Below, piece after piece: positions 1 to 11,098 of a stretch of 64,000 bases of DNA. Source of the stretch: Reticulitermes speratus (lineage: Eukaryota > Arthropoda > Insecta > Blattodea > Rhinotermitidae). Within the stretch, counting starts at the first letter, position 1. Each line of letters starts with the position of its first letter. Under the pieces are notes generated by a model. That model searched no databases. It saw only the letters and a program-made list of their open reading frames with translations, and was not told the origin of the DNA. Where the stretch lies: assembly GCA_021186555.1 (NCBI GenBank), contig JAJKFL010000011.1, positions 895,001 to 959,000 of the forward strand. The letters run 5' to 3'. The position numbers were made by a program, and so were the translations under genes.

Positions 1-173
1 GCAGCACCACACAAAATAAATGTTTTTACTTTAGATATTTAGTTCTTTATTTACATGAGCGTTTCCGATAGTTTTCGGTCGGTCCTACTGTCTTACAATT
101 TATATAAACACGTCAAATAATTTAATGTTAAAACTTTCCATATTTTTCCATTAATTGCGAGACAATAGGACTC

Positions 174-207
174 CCCTGATGACGGTCCTAAGACCGAAAC
201 ATGTCGG
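174..207 (+). other. hammerhead-like module, solitary
   Basis: CCTGATGA is followed by a perfect hairpin (CGGTC, loop CTAA, GACCG) that runs into GAAAC and the palindrome ACATGT. This is the same architecture as the modules in the foldback elements elsewhere in the window. Closing pairs outside the core are weak (about 2 bp), so this copy may be decayed. No coding sequence is seen in the surrounding 1-970. Confidence 0.5.
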
Positions 208-991
208 AAACCCTCACATAGAGGACAGACGTCCATTTTGTGAGCTATGATGGTATTTACAGTACTTACAGCAACACAGGGCAGCGTCTGTAATGAGTAC
301 CTTCTGCATTAAGAGGTACCGTACTGCAAACTGTTCACAGATGTCAGTGTGTCTGCAATACGCGGATTTTTCACTAAGCATATGCCTCTGTATTCCTTCT
401 GAGATGTCACCCGACATTTTAGGTCTACCTACACGGACAAACCTTGGGAAATGTGGAAATACTCGGTTACACGCTTCTAGCAATTGAGTCCGATGTGATA
501 TTTGGAGGACAACTTGGCCTGCGAATTTATTTATGGCAGAAAATTCGAAGTCTGTGACGTCATCAGACAGACTATGGTGATGTGAATAATGAACAGCTCT
601 ACTGTTACCATTGTTGAGTCGTAAATGTCGCCGTAAAAGATACTGTTATTTTGAGGCTTATAAAAAAATTAACGATTTCGTTTCCAGCTTCTTAATTGGA
701 TTTACCGTATTTTACAAAGTGCAATAAAACCGAATTTAATGGTCGTTGCGGAAACCTAGAATTGGGGAATTAAATAAGTTATAAGTTCATAATACGACGC
801 TACTGAATACTCTATGTGGACAGAAGTAATGAAGACGTGCAGCTGCAGGCACACAGTAGGTACGTGTTCGTGCCTAATGGAACACAACACAGCGCCACCG
901 TCAATAATGCCAACATGAATAACGTATATTAATGGTAATTAAAAACGCCATCTTTGTACACATGAGGATTGTAATGAACTTTCCTCTATTT

Positions 992-1568
992 AAATAATAA
1001 AACCAACAAATGCACTATATTGACCACTTTTATTATGGCCTATTTCCCCACACCCTACACGTGTTTCGGAACTTTAAAGTTCCATCCTCAGGGGTTTGTC
1101 GTGTGCTACCAATTATTCACATATTAAAATAAATACACTATATGTACAATAGTCTGTTAAAGTCTTAAAACCATAGGTAAATGAATATTCAGAACCCTTT
1201 TAAAATTGTACGATATGTACGGTAGTCTGTTAGAATCTTAAAATCTCACGTAAATGTATATTTAAAACCTGTTTTAAAAAGTTGTGAACTGTCCGTAATA
1301 TTCACTGTTTGTTTACGGAACTACTGGCGTAATTTCTACAACTCCTTGTTCCATTTCTTGTGTGTTGTGATGCTACTGTGCTATCTTTTCAAGGCTGTGT
1401 GAGTATGTGAATAATTGGTAACACACGACAAACCCCTGAGGATGGAACTTTAAAGTTCCGAAACACGTGTAGGGTGAGGGGAAATAGGCCATAATAAAAG
1501 TGGTCAATATAGTGCATTCGTTGGTTTTATTATTTGATTAAAAAATGCACGGTGGTAATACTGTGAAA
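992..1568. repeat. foldback element with inverted hammerhead-like modules
   Basis: Inverted arms (about 992-1125 and 1400-1535) each carry one module: about 1052-1095 on the minus strand and 1431-1475 on the plus strand. Each reads ACCC, CTGAGGA, a long GGAAC hairpin, GAAAC, the palindrome ACACGTGT, A, GGGT, so ACCC can pair with GGGT. The copy is flanked by a 12-bp direct repeat TTTCCTCTATTT (980-991 and 1569-1580), read as a target-site duplication. The terminal motif ATGCACGGTG near 1545 recurs in four other elements of the window. No protein is encoded. A Penelope-like origin is inference. Confidence 0.75.
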
Positions 1569-1690
1569 TTTCCTCTATTTGTTTAAAACGTTATTCGCGC
1601 CATGTCCTTACTGCGTGGTTTCAGGCTTCTGCTGCGGTGTAAATGAGATGTTTGCTATTCAGGGATATTAGGCAGCGTTGACTGTAGTTA

Positions 1691-1731
1691 GTTACCGATG
1701 TTTCGGGACAAACTGTCGGTCCCATCTTGAA
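1691..1731 (-). other. degenerate hammerhead-like module
   Basis: On the minus strand this reads CTTCAAGATGG, a GGGAC/GTCCC hairpin, GAAAC, ATCGGTAAC. The core differs from CTGANGA, so it is probably decayed. A second, partly similar GAAACGTCG block lies at about 1770. Confidence 0.35.
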
Positions 1732-1945
1732 GGGTAAAGCAGAAGACGGAACCGATAGGTTGTAACGAAACGTCGATAACTACCAATCTACGCTCCGTCA
1801 CATCCTATAAGAGCGAAGATCTCATGTTTCGGCCTGTGCTCAGCCATAATCCGAGACTTAATTCATATACAGCATAGAGAATTACTGCTGGCATTACATC
1901 TGTGTCGTACATACATTAAGTCAACGATCTCTAAACAAGGTTTAA

Positions 1946-2208
1946 TTTTTTTTTTTCCTATGTCTCGACAGCCCTATATGTGCCTGGGCCTCCTCGTTTC
2001 GTCGAGGCTTCACGATCACACACTTTAGACACACCACAGTCGGTAGGACTCCTCTGGACGAGGAACCAGCCCGTCGCAGAGACCTCTACCTGACAACACA
2101 CAACACTCACAACAGACATCCATGCCCCCGGTGGGATTCGAACCCACAATCCCAGTAAGCGAGCGGCCGCAGACCCACGCCTTAGACCGCGAGGCCACTG
2201 GGATCGGC
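1946..2208 (-). mobile_element. tRNA-derived SINE with target-site duplication
   Basis: Read on the minus strand from 2208, the copy opens with a tRNA-like head. It has a box-A-like GTGGCCTCGCGG and a perfect box B, GGTTCGAATCC (complement of about 2135-2145). An unrelated body follows, and the copy ends in an A-run (T-run 1946-1956 on the plus strand). It is flanked by the 13-bp direct repeat AAACAAGGTTTAA at 1933-1945 and 2209-2221, typical of LINE-mediated SINE insertion. A functional tRNA is ruled out by the tail and the poor cloverleaf. Confidence 0.85.
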
Positions 2209-2367
2209 AAACAAGGTTTAATATACTCCTCTAATCTACACAGACAGCATCTTAGTAATTACCGTTGTAAGTGTGTGCAACGTCATTACGTACATGTTCA
2301 AATTTGCGAAAGTTCAATACAATCCGAAGTGTGCAGAGATGGTACTTTACTAACTGTCACCCTAAGT

Positions 2368-2553
2368 GGTATACTGTATACGACTATGCACGGTATACTG
2401 TATACGACTATGCACGGTATACTGTATACGACTATGCACGGTATACTGTATACGACTATGCACGGTATACTGTATACGACTATGCACGGTATACTGTATA
2501 CGACTATGCACGGTATACTGTATACGACTATGCACGGTATACTGTATACGACT
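2368..2553. repeat. 24-bp tandem minisatellite
   Basis: Seven full units and one 18-bp partial unit, nearly identical. Each contains the palindrome GTATACTGTATAC followed by GACTATGCACG. Because 24 is a multiple of 3, several frames stay open through the array, but these readings are artefacts of the repeat. Confidence 0.95.
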
Positions 2554-2956
2554 AACTTAAAAAATGAATACATCAACTTAAAATTCAATAATCTTAAGAG
2601 AAAAACGTCCAAATAAAAAATTAATAATGCGTTAATTTTTGGACAGACGAACTTTAAATTTAAAAAAATCATGAGGTTAATTACAAATAAAATTACATTT
2701 ACTTCATTCGAATCGGTTCCACAAATTAACATTTATCTAGCAATTTTACCCGTCGTTTTTAAGCAATCTGACGTTTAAAATACACATCTGGCCAAAAACT
2801 CGTGGAAACTCTAAAAACTGTCACTCAGCTAGCGACTGACCAATACAATTTACAATTTTATCATTTTAATAATTGTAACTTTGTGGAATCCCAGAGTAAC
2901 ATCATAATGATAAGTGTATATATATATATTATACATACTTTTAAACATCGTATGAC

Positions 2957-2995
2957 AGCCCGATGATGGTCAGTTGTGACTGAAACATGTAGCTA
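2957..2995 (+). other. hammerhead-like module
   Basis: CCGATGATGGTCA, loop GTTG, TGACT, GAAAC, palindrome ACATGT, then AGCTAC. The core has one change from CTGATGA. Outer pairing AGC/GCT is short. AATAAA follows at about 3002. Confidence 0.4.
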
Positions 2996-3349
2996 CTTTT
3001 TGAATAAACACTTGTGTCAGACGCACTATTTAAAGATCTGTTATTTCATTGTGCCGCATGCATCAAGAGGTGACTGTTTAGACGTCTTGAGAAGAGTCCT
3101 ACAACACAGTTCGTCATAACAAGCAAAGCCCTTCCCGTTACGAGCAGCGCCTGATAAAGTTGCTTGCAGAAAGCACAGGTCGTTCCCAGCGCCTCTCAAC
3201 TAGCAGCGCCGCTGATTCGTAATTGACAGCGGCGCTGCTATTTCGACAGCACACGTTCATCAAAATACATCAGTATATACTGCTGGATCTTTAGGCTGCG
3301 CTGCTAAAGTCGCTCGCCTTGGAGGAAGGCATACACGATAGAGTGATTG

Positions 3350-3500
3350 TTCGGGTCTTCTGGGATATGACACTGTGTAGTTGGGTCAGTGGTTCCTGAC
3401 CTCTTGGACTGCATGACCCTTCAAGATGAAGGCACTACGACCCTTCTAAACGTCGGGAACAACTCACCCAACGACAGTGTCGCATCACAAAGACCTGAAT
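3350..3500. repeat. inverted-repeat element, class 3
   Basis: The left arm (GTCTTCTGGGATATGACACTG and GTTGGGT) is answered by the right arm's complement ending GTCTTTGTGATGCGACACTG. The centre holds GGTTCCTGAC and GGGAACAACTCACCC, and a CTTCAAGATGAAGG block related to the hammerhead-like modules. Copies with the same arms occur near 7970, 10940, 31490 and 46840. Confidence 0.6.
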
Positions 3501-6059
3501 ATTCAGCAACACTGCTGTAAGAACCTCAAATGTCGCACAGACACGACAGCAGGATAATTTTTGTGCCGGCACAAGCATTAACTTGCCTAATCCACAAAGA
3601 CAAGAAGACGAAGCAGTTATAAGAATACTGTGTTGGGTATCGTCCATTGTTAGAGGCATGCTTCACACACACGCATGCAAAATAATTATTACGCCTATAG
3701 AATCCACAGTGTTGCGTCCATGAGATCGAGGTTACTCTATCCGGACTAGAACAAATCAATCTAACGACCCCATCACAATAGGCTCTAATATCACTTTTAC
3801 CTGATGAAGGAAAAGGGAACAAGTTTTGAAAAGTCTTGTTAACAAAGTATGCCTTAGACAACGGACAGTGTTCAAAATACCCTAATATTACTGTAATGAG
3901 TCAGCCATTAAACAAACTGTTGGAGAATGGAGAAAAGGAGAAAGAGGAGGTTATGGCTCACGTATGCAATACTAATTGCGTAGTACGAGAATTCGGAAAT
4001 TCAGATCGACATAAGGCAATGAATTCGATCGTCAGACAGCTTCATGTAAGACGCCCAAGAAAAACTAAGAAAATAGCAGAATTAGAAAGTTCGTTACTTA
4101 TTCGCTCAAAGTAATGTCGTTAGAACGTTTAACAAAATGGGGTTTTAATAAAAGGACATTGTACAATATAAGAACAAAGAAATCATTAGTCGGTCGGTTT
4201 GGGTGTCAAAAGTGTCGAAAGAATACTTCTGCCTCCCAGAGGCGCTCCAAACGTAATGCTGGCGAATACAACCCCACCTACCGTCACTAGCCAAAATTTC
4301 ATCTATGCCATCTATTCTATCACACGTGTTTAATATATCACGACATTTAGTTACTCATAAATAACATAAGTAACACTTAAGAATGTACTGAAATAAAAAT
4401 ATACACTTTTTAAAGCCTAATGTTCCGATTTCATCCTTGATTGTTACATGTATGTAAGTTTCAATTCTGTAAGGACCTATATTCTACATGCGGATGAATA
4501 CACTTTCCCTACATCCGGCTTCAGACCCATGTAGGCCTTGTATCATCAAAAAATCTTTGTGGAAACACTACTGTAAATGGTTATGTATGACCGGACATTA
4601 TTAAGATTACATTAAGAAATTACAATTACGTGCTTCGGGTTTGTACCGTACACAATTACGTTAGCCAGGTTGTAACTTATTAATATACAAATACGTAAAA
4701 TATGAACACAAATCATTTAACTTACGTAGCACAACTAAACAGACACTAAGTACATCGCGACGACACGTTAACTAGCGTGCCTTAAAACATCGTGCGAGCA
4801 AATCAAATGTCACTAATTCAATATATTACCACGATGAGTCGAAATGATAAACTAATCCATTGTTGCAACAACGTAAGCTGTAACTGTCACTCACCGTTAT
4901 ATCAAGCTATCCCGACCACCTGCACAACGTTTCACTACACCCCGCACACTGACAACGGTTATACTGTCACTGAAATCCTTTCGCGCAACTCACGATACGG
5001 AGAAAACGCACAGGTAGTGCGATGTGTCTCTGACGCGTCTAATGCAGTAGGGAAAAGTTGGCTAACTGGCCTAATCTGGTCGGAATACACTTCAAAACTG
5101 ACCCATTTCAAGTGAAGTTTACAAGAAAGCACTATCGAACTATTTTACATGTAAGCATAGGCTTACGTTATAAATATAATTTAATTAGAATTACGGAAAA
5201 AATCATTAAGAAAAGAACATTTTCTGTCGTATTTTTTGTTCCATTTAAGCCATTTAACTCATTTAATGGCGTACTCTTAAACTCCTCAGTGTACAAAAAT
5301 GCAAACAAAACGATGATTTACATCGTCACTGCAGCCACGGTAAATTACATAAACTGGTGATATAAGCCTACCTAGTGCCCCAGCCAAAATTATTGCCCAT
5401 CCATGATCTGCTTGAATGGACAGCTACAGTAAAAAAAAAAATCGTCTGGCTTTCATAGCGGGTGTTCCTCAAATAATACTCATCTGGGTTATCACACCGT
5501 GTAGGATGTGTTCCAAAGATTCCAAGGTGCTGCCTCCATCTTCAGGGCGACAGCTTTAGCATCCACCTAACCCTAATTCAGTCACCCTGCATATGATTTA
5601 TCACGTTCCTCCGAAACGTCGGAACAAACACATTACACTACACTGTCTAATGACATAGAAGACATCATCGTTAAGGTCATTTCACTACCCATAATTAAAA
5701 GATTCGGTCTGAACACGATACAAATCGACATCCTTGAGGTAGCATCAAAAAGAGATATTTGATCTGTGCGTTACAGGTGTCTCCTCTCTAGGCATTAAAG
5801 TGAACTAAACTCTTTCATGTTATTTCGGATGTCATCAAATCTGTCAAATGACTGAAAAAATGCGTATAAAGTTAATTTAAGTAGGCCTAATTAAGAATTG
5901 TGTCCCTTTGTTAATAATTAGAATAAAAGTACCTTGTGCATAAAAATTTACTAGTAACACACGCACGGCGTAAGTTTCATAAAACAATGTTCAATATTCA
6001 AAACATAAACACCTTACATTAGGTCCACAAGTCAAGTGGCCATTGAAATATGACAATGT
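3501..6059. other. intergenic stretch without a recognised gene
   Basis: Short open readings (for example 3836-4114 and 4792-5115 on the plus strand) show no family I recognise and lack convincing codon structure. A degenerate CCTCCATCTTCAGGG block near 5531-5560 belongs to the inverted-repeat class 3 family. I see nothing else. Confidence 0.5.
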
Positions 6060-6400
6060 GAAGGAAGCCTAGGAATGGGAGTAAAAGGTACAGTCATTCA
6101 TGTGCTTAATGAAGCACTGCGCCATGAAGGCATATGTAAAGGGGCGATGCGGTATAGCTCCCCGCAATCTTAACCTTGGCATTTGATGGAAGGTGAGTGA
6201 TCAGACGCAGGCCCTGACCACTTTACCTTGGGGAAAGAGCTCCTAGTACCCATTAACTCAGAAGCTGGTGGACCCCACAGTCAATTTGGGCATTTTGGAG
6301 AAGATACAAATCTCTTTGCCCTGCTCGCAATCGAACGGTTCTTCGGTCGTTAAGCCTGTAGCGTAGTCCCTGATCAACTACACTACCAAACTAGGGTACT
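6060..6400 (-). mobile_element. tRNA-related SINE, family A
   Basis: On the minus strand the copy starts in a degenerate tRNA-like head (GCTACAGGCTTAACG, then GTTCGATTGC as box B). It continues into a body with GAGATTTGTATCTTCTCCAAA and a tail with GCCTTCATGG. The same body order occurs at 16115, 18955, 25283, 27408 and 62893, defining a dispersed family. No duplication is resolvable by eye. Confidence 0.7.
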
Positions 6401-6694
6401 TTCTATGTTGATCTCTTATATGTGGAAATATGCAGAATACATTTATGGTACTTACATAACATTTTGTATTAAAATTTTAATATAAATAACGCTTTCACAA
6501 TGGCCACTAAAACCTTCTACGAATAGCCGGCACGAAAAATAGTCCCGTCAAGGTCATTGCCTATGAACGCAGTGTTGCCATGTCTACGGAAATCTTTCGG
6601 GCTATAATCCAATACTCAATCTGAAAGTTGGACCTTCACACAAACTACAACTGCAGTGTTATGTGTTAACTTTTTTGAACGTTGTTTTCTCTGA

Positions 6695-7081
6695 ATTATT
6701 GTTGCAGCTAAACGGGAAGCTGACCCTCGGTGGAAGAACTGGCAACAACGCAGAGCGGCGGGTGTGAGTCAGCTCCCTGACTTTGACTGGACTATTTTCG
6801 TGCCGGCAACTCTAGTTATCTTAGATTCCAATAGATGTCATCATTCACGGAAGGTGCACACAAAGATGCATAAACGGCATTCATTGCGACTGGCCTATGG
6901 CAGGCATCCTGAGTACAAGTCCAACGTGCCCTTAGTTACCATACCATTCCACACGTGGAATAAAACACTGAATTTCCTACACTTCAAACAAGGATTAAAC
7001 ATCAATATATGGATTCCAGTATTCTGTGATAAGTTATCAAAAATTTATTCGATGATGTATATTATGTACAGACTTTTATAG
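6695..7081 (+). other. open stretch with a splice-site-like context, unrecognised
   Basis: A pyrimidine-rich tract ending TTGTTGCAG (AG at 6706-6707) is followed by an open reading on the plus strand. It begins near KREADPRWKNWQQRRAAG and continues to a stop at 7081. A GTGAGT donor-like site occurs at 6764. The first part is basic and compositionally more protein-like than the rest. I recognise no family. It could be an exon of a neighbouring plus-strand gene or chance. Confidence 0.2.
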
Positions 7082-7440
7082 TACAAACGGTGAAATCGAA
7101 AACATTGTACAAAGGAAGTAAAGTGCAAGCATGAAGGCAAAACTGCAGAATTAAAAATTGAAAATGGTAATATGACATTTTTACCTTAAAGGAGTTTCAC
7201 CTTTTTTTTAAACCGACCTATTTTTTTAATGTTACATAAGATTGGACACATAGGCTAGTATTTGTTGGTTGTACTAATGACGACGTAAATTTAGAGCTGA
7301 TAAAATTCTCCCCTGTAATGGCATTTTGTATGCAAATGTATTCTTTGTGAGATGCTGTCATTAAACAAAAGTACATGGCAGCAACATGTACTCTCTACAA
7401 ACCTACAAGATGCTGGACGAAGCTACAAAATGCGTGGCTT

Positions 7441-7648
7441 GGTACTCCAAGGTACCACTCTGGGAATCAACCCTTGGTACACCAAAGTACCACTATGGGA
7501 ATCAACCGTTGGTACTCCAAGGTACTACTCTGGGAGTCAGCCCTTGATACTCCAAGGTACTACTCTGGGAGTCAGCCCTTGGTTCTCCAAGGTACCACGC
7601 TGCAAATCAACCTTTGGTACTCCAAGGTACCACCCTGGAATCAACCAT
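7441..7648. repeat. 35-bp tandem repeat, about six units
   Basis: The units start GGTACTCCAAGGTACCACTC and end TCAACCCTT. Copies have diverged by a few bases each. The unit contains the partial palindrome CCAAGGTACC. No coding function is inferred. Confidence 0.9.
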
Positions 7649-7964
7649 TGTAGAAAGCTTCTTCTTAATGGCACATCCACAGCAAGAATATTCATTAACA
7701 TTGTTAGTGAACACTGTTAAAAAATTCTGTTGATTAACACATTTCATGGTTCCTATCTTGCTGATCAACTTCCCTACTACCGAATCATATAGTCCCTTAA
7801 TTTATGTTAATTAAACTGTTCATTCATTTTGGAACCTTCCTGGTTATAAATATGCAAGCTAATAAAAATTGGCAACTGTCTGTGTGGTTTATGTTTCCTA
7901 CATGATATGTATTCCTTCAAAGCAAGAACATCTTGGTGAAAGATCTAACGTTCAGGATTACGGT

Positions 7965-8110
7965 CTTGTGGAATGTGACACTATGCAGTATGGAAGACAG
8001 GTAATAGCGTTTCAGGGGAACATGCCGCCTCCATCTTCAGGTTCTGAAACGTTGGTACCTACCTACCTACCTACCACAGTATGTCGCATCACGTCCTAGA
8101 AGACCCACAC
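7965..8110. repeat. inverted-repeat element, class 3
   Basis: The left arm GTCTTGTGGAATGTGACACTA is mirrored on the right by TAGTATGTCGCATCACG-type sequence near 8080-8103. The centre has CCTCCATCTTCAGG, GAAACGTTGG and a short (CTAC)n run. It is a relative of the 3350 and 46840 copies. Confidence 0.5.
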
Positions 8111-10935
8111 TGTGAGAACCTCAAATCTCGTTTATTAGATAATAATCCAAATTATCCAATGCTAAAGGCCTGTTTAAACATAAGCTACAATGGCAGATAA
8201 GATCATACAATGACAGTACAATGCTTCCTTACAACACTGTGCTTACAGACACAAAGACTGCATTTTGTCATTCTTCATCCTGCCCACCTTTGGGGGAAGA
8301 AAAACCATTAAAGTAGGTTCAAGACCGAGTTGATCAACATTATTAATATATCCTAGTATTAACACTGTTAATTAATAGTGTTTAATAGCAATGTTAATTC
8401 ATTTCAGTGTGGACTTACCTTAAACTGACAAAAACTTCTGTGTATTTTTAGTCGATGTTGTGGCAAAAAATACTTGCATAGTAATGATTCTGTGCAAGTG
8501 GATAACTAGCAGAAATAGGGGGAAAAGTGTTACAGCAAATGAAATTTAAATTTCTTTTCTTTGACATTCTGAACCAAATACTCTGACCTTCCTTGTTGCA
8601 ATGAGTTACAGCTCACAGATGAGCGCCTTCTCATTGAATCGTTGTCTATTAGTATATACATCATTATATCCACATTTTATTAGACATCCTATGAACATAC
8701 AATATCTGAAGTATTGTATGTTTATATTATGTGCACTTTATTTATAATTATTGTATAATATAATCTCTCTTATTCAAATATAACTTAATATACAAACAGG
8801 ATGTAGAGTTTGCACTTATCAGTTCCTTACTGGTGTGGTACATTATAAAAAGCAGCCAAATCCTAGGATTTGCTTAAAAATGACTTATCATTAAACATAT
8901 TGAAATTATTGTTTCCTTTTAAAAAAAAAAAAACTCCTGTCATGGAGAAGATACTGACAGGAATTTTCCCTGCAAACATTCTTAGAAAATGTGCCTAATA
9001 ATGCTACACACTGAACATGCTTCATATGTGTGAGTGGTTTATTTTATGTACTACAGGCTATAGTATGCAGATTTTTGTGTTCCAAACTCTTTTGTTTTGC
9101 CATATGAAATATTTTAACGAGATTGCACGAAATTCTATTAAGACATATTTTCAATAAAACAATAAACTTACAGTTTTACTTTCTTCGGTATCTAGACCAG
9201 CTTTGCACCGAATTTTCTTAGATCACTATGGAACCTACAGCAGCCAGATTGTTGCTGAACCCTGCATAAGGATCAACCAATGGGCTTGGCTTGCAATAAG
9301 CTTCATGCGACACGACAGCACTCATGCCAAGAAGCATCGACAGCAGGAGTACTTAATATTATTAGTCAATTACGATTACCTTAACACACCTCTCTCCCAC
9401 ATAACAATGTGCTATGGAAAGTATACTCCAACAAGCAGAACAGCGCCCTGTTGGAGTTAAACTCAATAAATTAATTGCATCACAGATTTCAGTAGCAATC
9501 TAACATCAGGTCATGCATTTTACATATTTATTTATTTGCTTATTTATATTGTTTTATATTTTGGTTGCAACACTGCATATCTAGATATCATGTGTAGAAA
9601 AAGCAACACAAAAAGTAACAAGATAGTTGGTTTTCAAACTTTGAGCAATAACTGCTTTTTTAAAGCTCACTGTTATAATAATTTTTTTAAAAAGTTATTT
9701 AATATGTTAACATAATGGCATGGTTTGTGATTTCTCTTTTTTTTTTGCCACATACAATAACTAATTTGTGCATAGCCAACGAGTAATAAAGAGTTCTGTT
9801 GCAAGGGTGGTATGTTATGGCATGTCACACAATTTGTAACACAATGAATTCATGTATGAATATACTAGTCTGATGTCATGAGTTCAATGTTTAAAAACAA
9901 AATGATGAACATGACTGAACTACTTGGCCTACCGAACAAATCACGCACTTGGCATCACTTTGCAAGAATTTACAAAGCTCAAGAGCAGATCAAAGCCTTC
10001 CACAGTTAAAAAGTTCAACTTTAGTTGTTATTGTTGCTGTTGATTCATGATATAAGAATGACAAAAGTAATGATTATGATGATGCTGGTGATATAAGTAT
10101 AGTATTTGATATTGAAAGTTTCCACATGACTAAGAGCTGCAACAAACTTCCATTTCTCACATACCATTCTCTCTTTTTTATTTTCAACTCGTACACCAAA
10201 CGTTTCTGAAATTGTGACAGTAGAATTGATTGATCTGATCGTGAAACGCCATGAAGGCCTACACTACAAAAATAAAACACTTTCTTTCCACCTGATCTTT
10301 TCAAAACAACTTTTGCAGTGCTCACAAGAATTATACCAAAATGTGTGCACAGTGCAAAGCAAGTTCTGTGTAACTGGTTTGTCTCATTACATTCTGAATA
10401 ATGGGGAAAAAAGAGATATGTTGATAGTACATAATAAATAACACTCAGTGATAATGTATTACCATTTATGTGAGAAGCATATAGCCTCACAGTTGAGCTT
10501 GTACAAGAAACAAACCCCCCCCTCCCACCTTTCAGAGGAGTATATTTTTAAAACCATACTTTTAATGGGAGGGATTAAATGTTGAACTTAAAAAAAGAAC
10601 CACTTAACATCCACATCACTTCAGCACACCATGAGTCCCTGACCATTCTATTCACCATCCCATGCAAACACCCACAAAAGGGGAAGGAATGGGGTGTATG
10701 ATGGGCTGCAGTAAACGAACACAAGTCAGGGACACAGAACAACATACAAACAACGTATCACCAACCAGCCTGCAGAGGTTACATTACTGTATATAAGAAA
10801 CTGACATTCTGAGCAAAAAGGAGATTAACATTCTTTGATTTAAAACACAAAATAAGCAAACAAAATGGTCCTCTATTACTCAACAAATGAAGGCCTATTT
10901 GATTTCCTTTTCAATTTAAAATAATTAGAGGCTTC
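8111..10935. other. A+T-rich intergenic stretch
   Basis: No gene recognised. Open readings such as 9203-9460 and 10074-10490 match nothing I know and lie in A+T-rich sequence with homopolymer runs (for example about 8919-8932). No repeats of known family were seen by eye. Confidence 0.5.
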
Positions 10936-10937
10936 AA

Positions 10938-11098
10938 GTATTCTGGGATATGTTGGTGTGTTGTTGGGTGAATGGTTCCTGATGTTTCATAGGTTCTATG
11001 TTCCTTCAAAACACCAGCAACCACTCATCCACTGACAGTGTCACAGTCCAACAGACCTGAAGCTTCAGAAACACTGCTGTGAGAACTACAAATCGCAC
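10938..11098. repeat. inverted-repeat element, class 3
   Basis: It begins TTCTGGGATATGTTGG with GTTGGGTGAATGGTTCCTGA. It ends with ACCACTCATCCACTGACAG, then a CTGTGAGAAC tail also found near 3530, 8120 and 46980. Arms are imperfect. Confidence 0.5.

Noticed and set aside
2122-2208. Possible tRNA gene with intact box B
   Set aside because: It continues into a SINE body with an A-tail and a 13-bp duplication, and no clean cloverleaf forms.
2122-2616. Long open readings in three frames across the 24-bp tandem array
   Set aside because: The unit length is a multiple of three, so openness is a repeat artefact, and the N-terminal part is the antisense of a tRNA-derived SINE.
10074-10490. 138-codon open reading on the minus strand
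   Set aside because: No known family, low-complexity A+T-rich sequence, no splice or promoter support.
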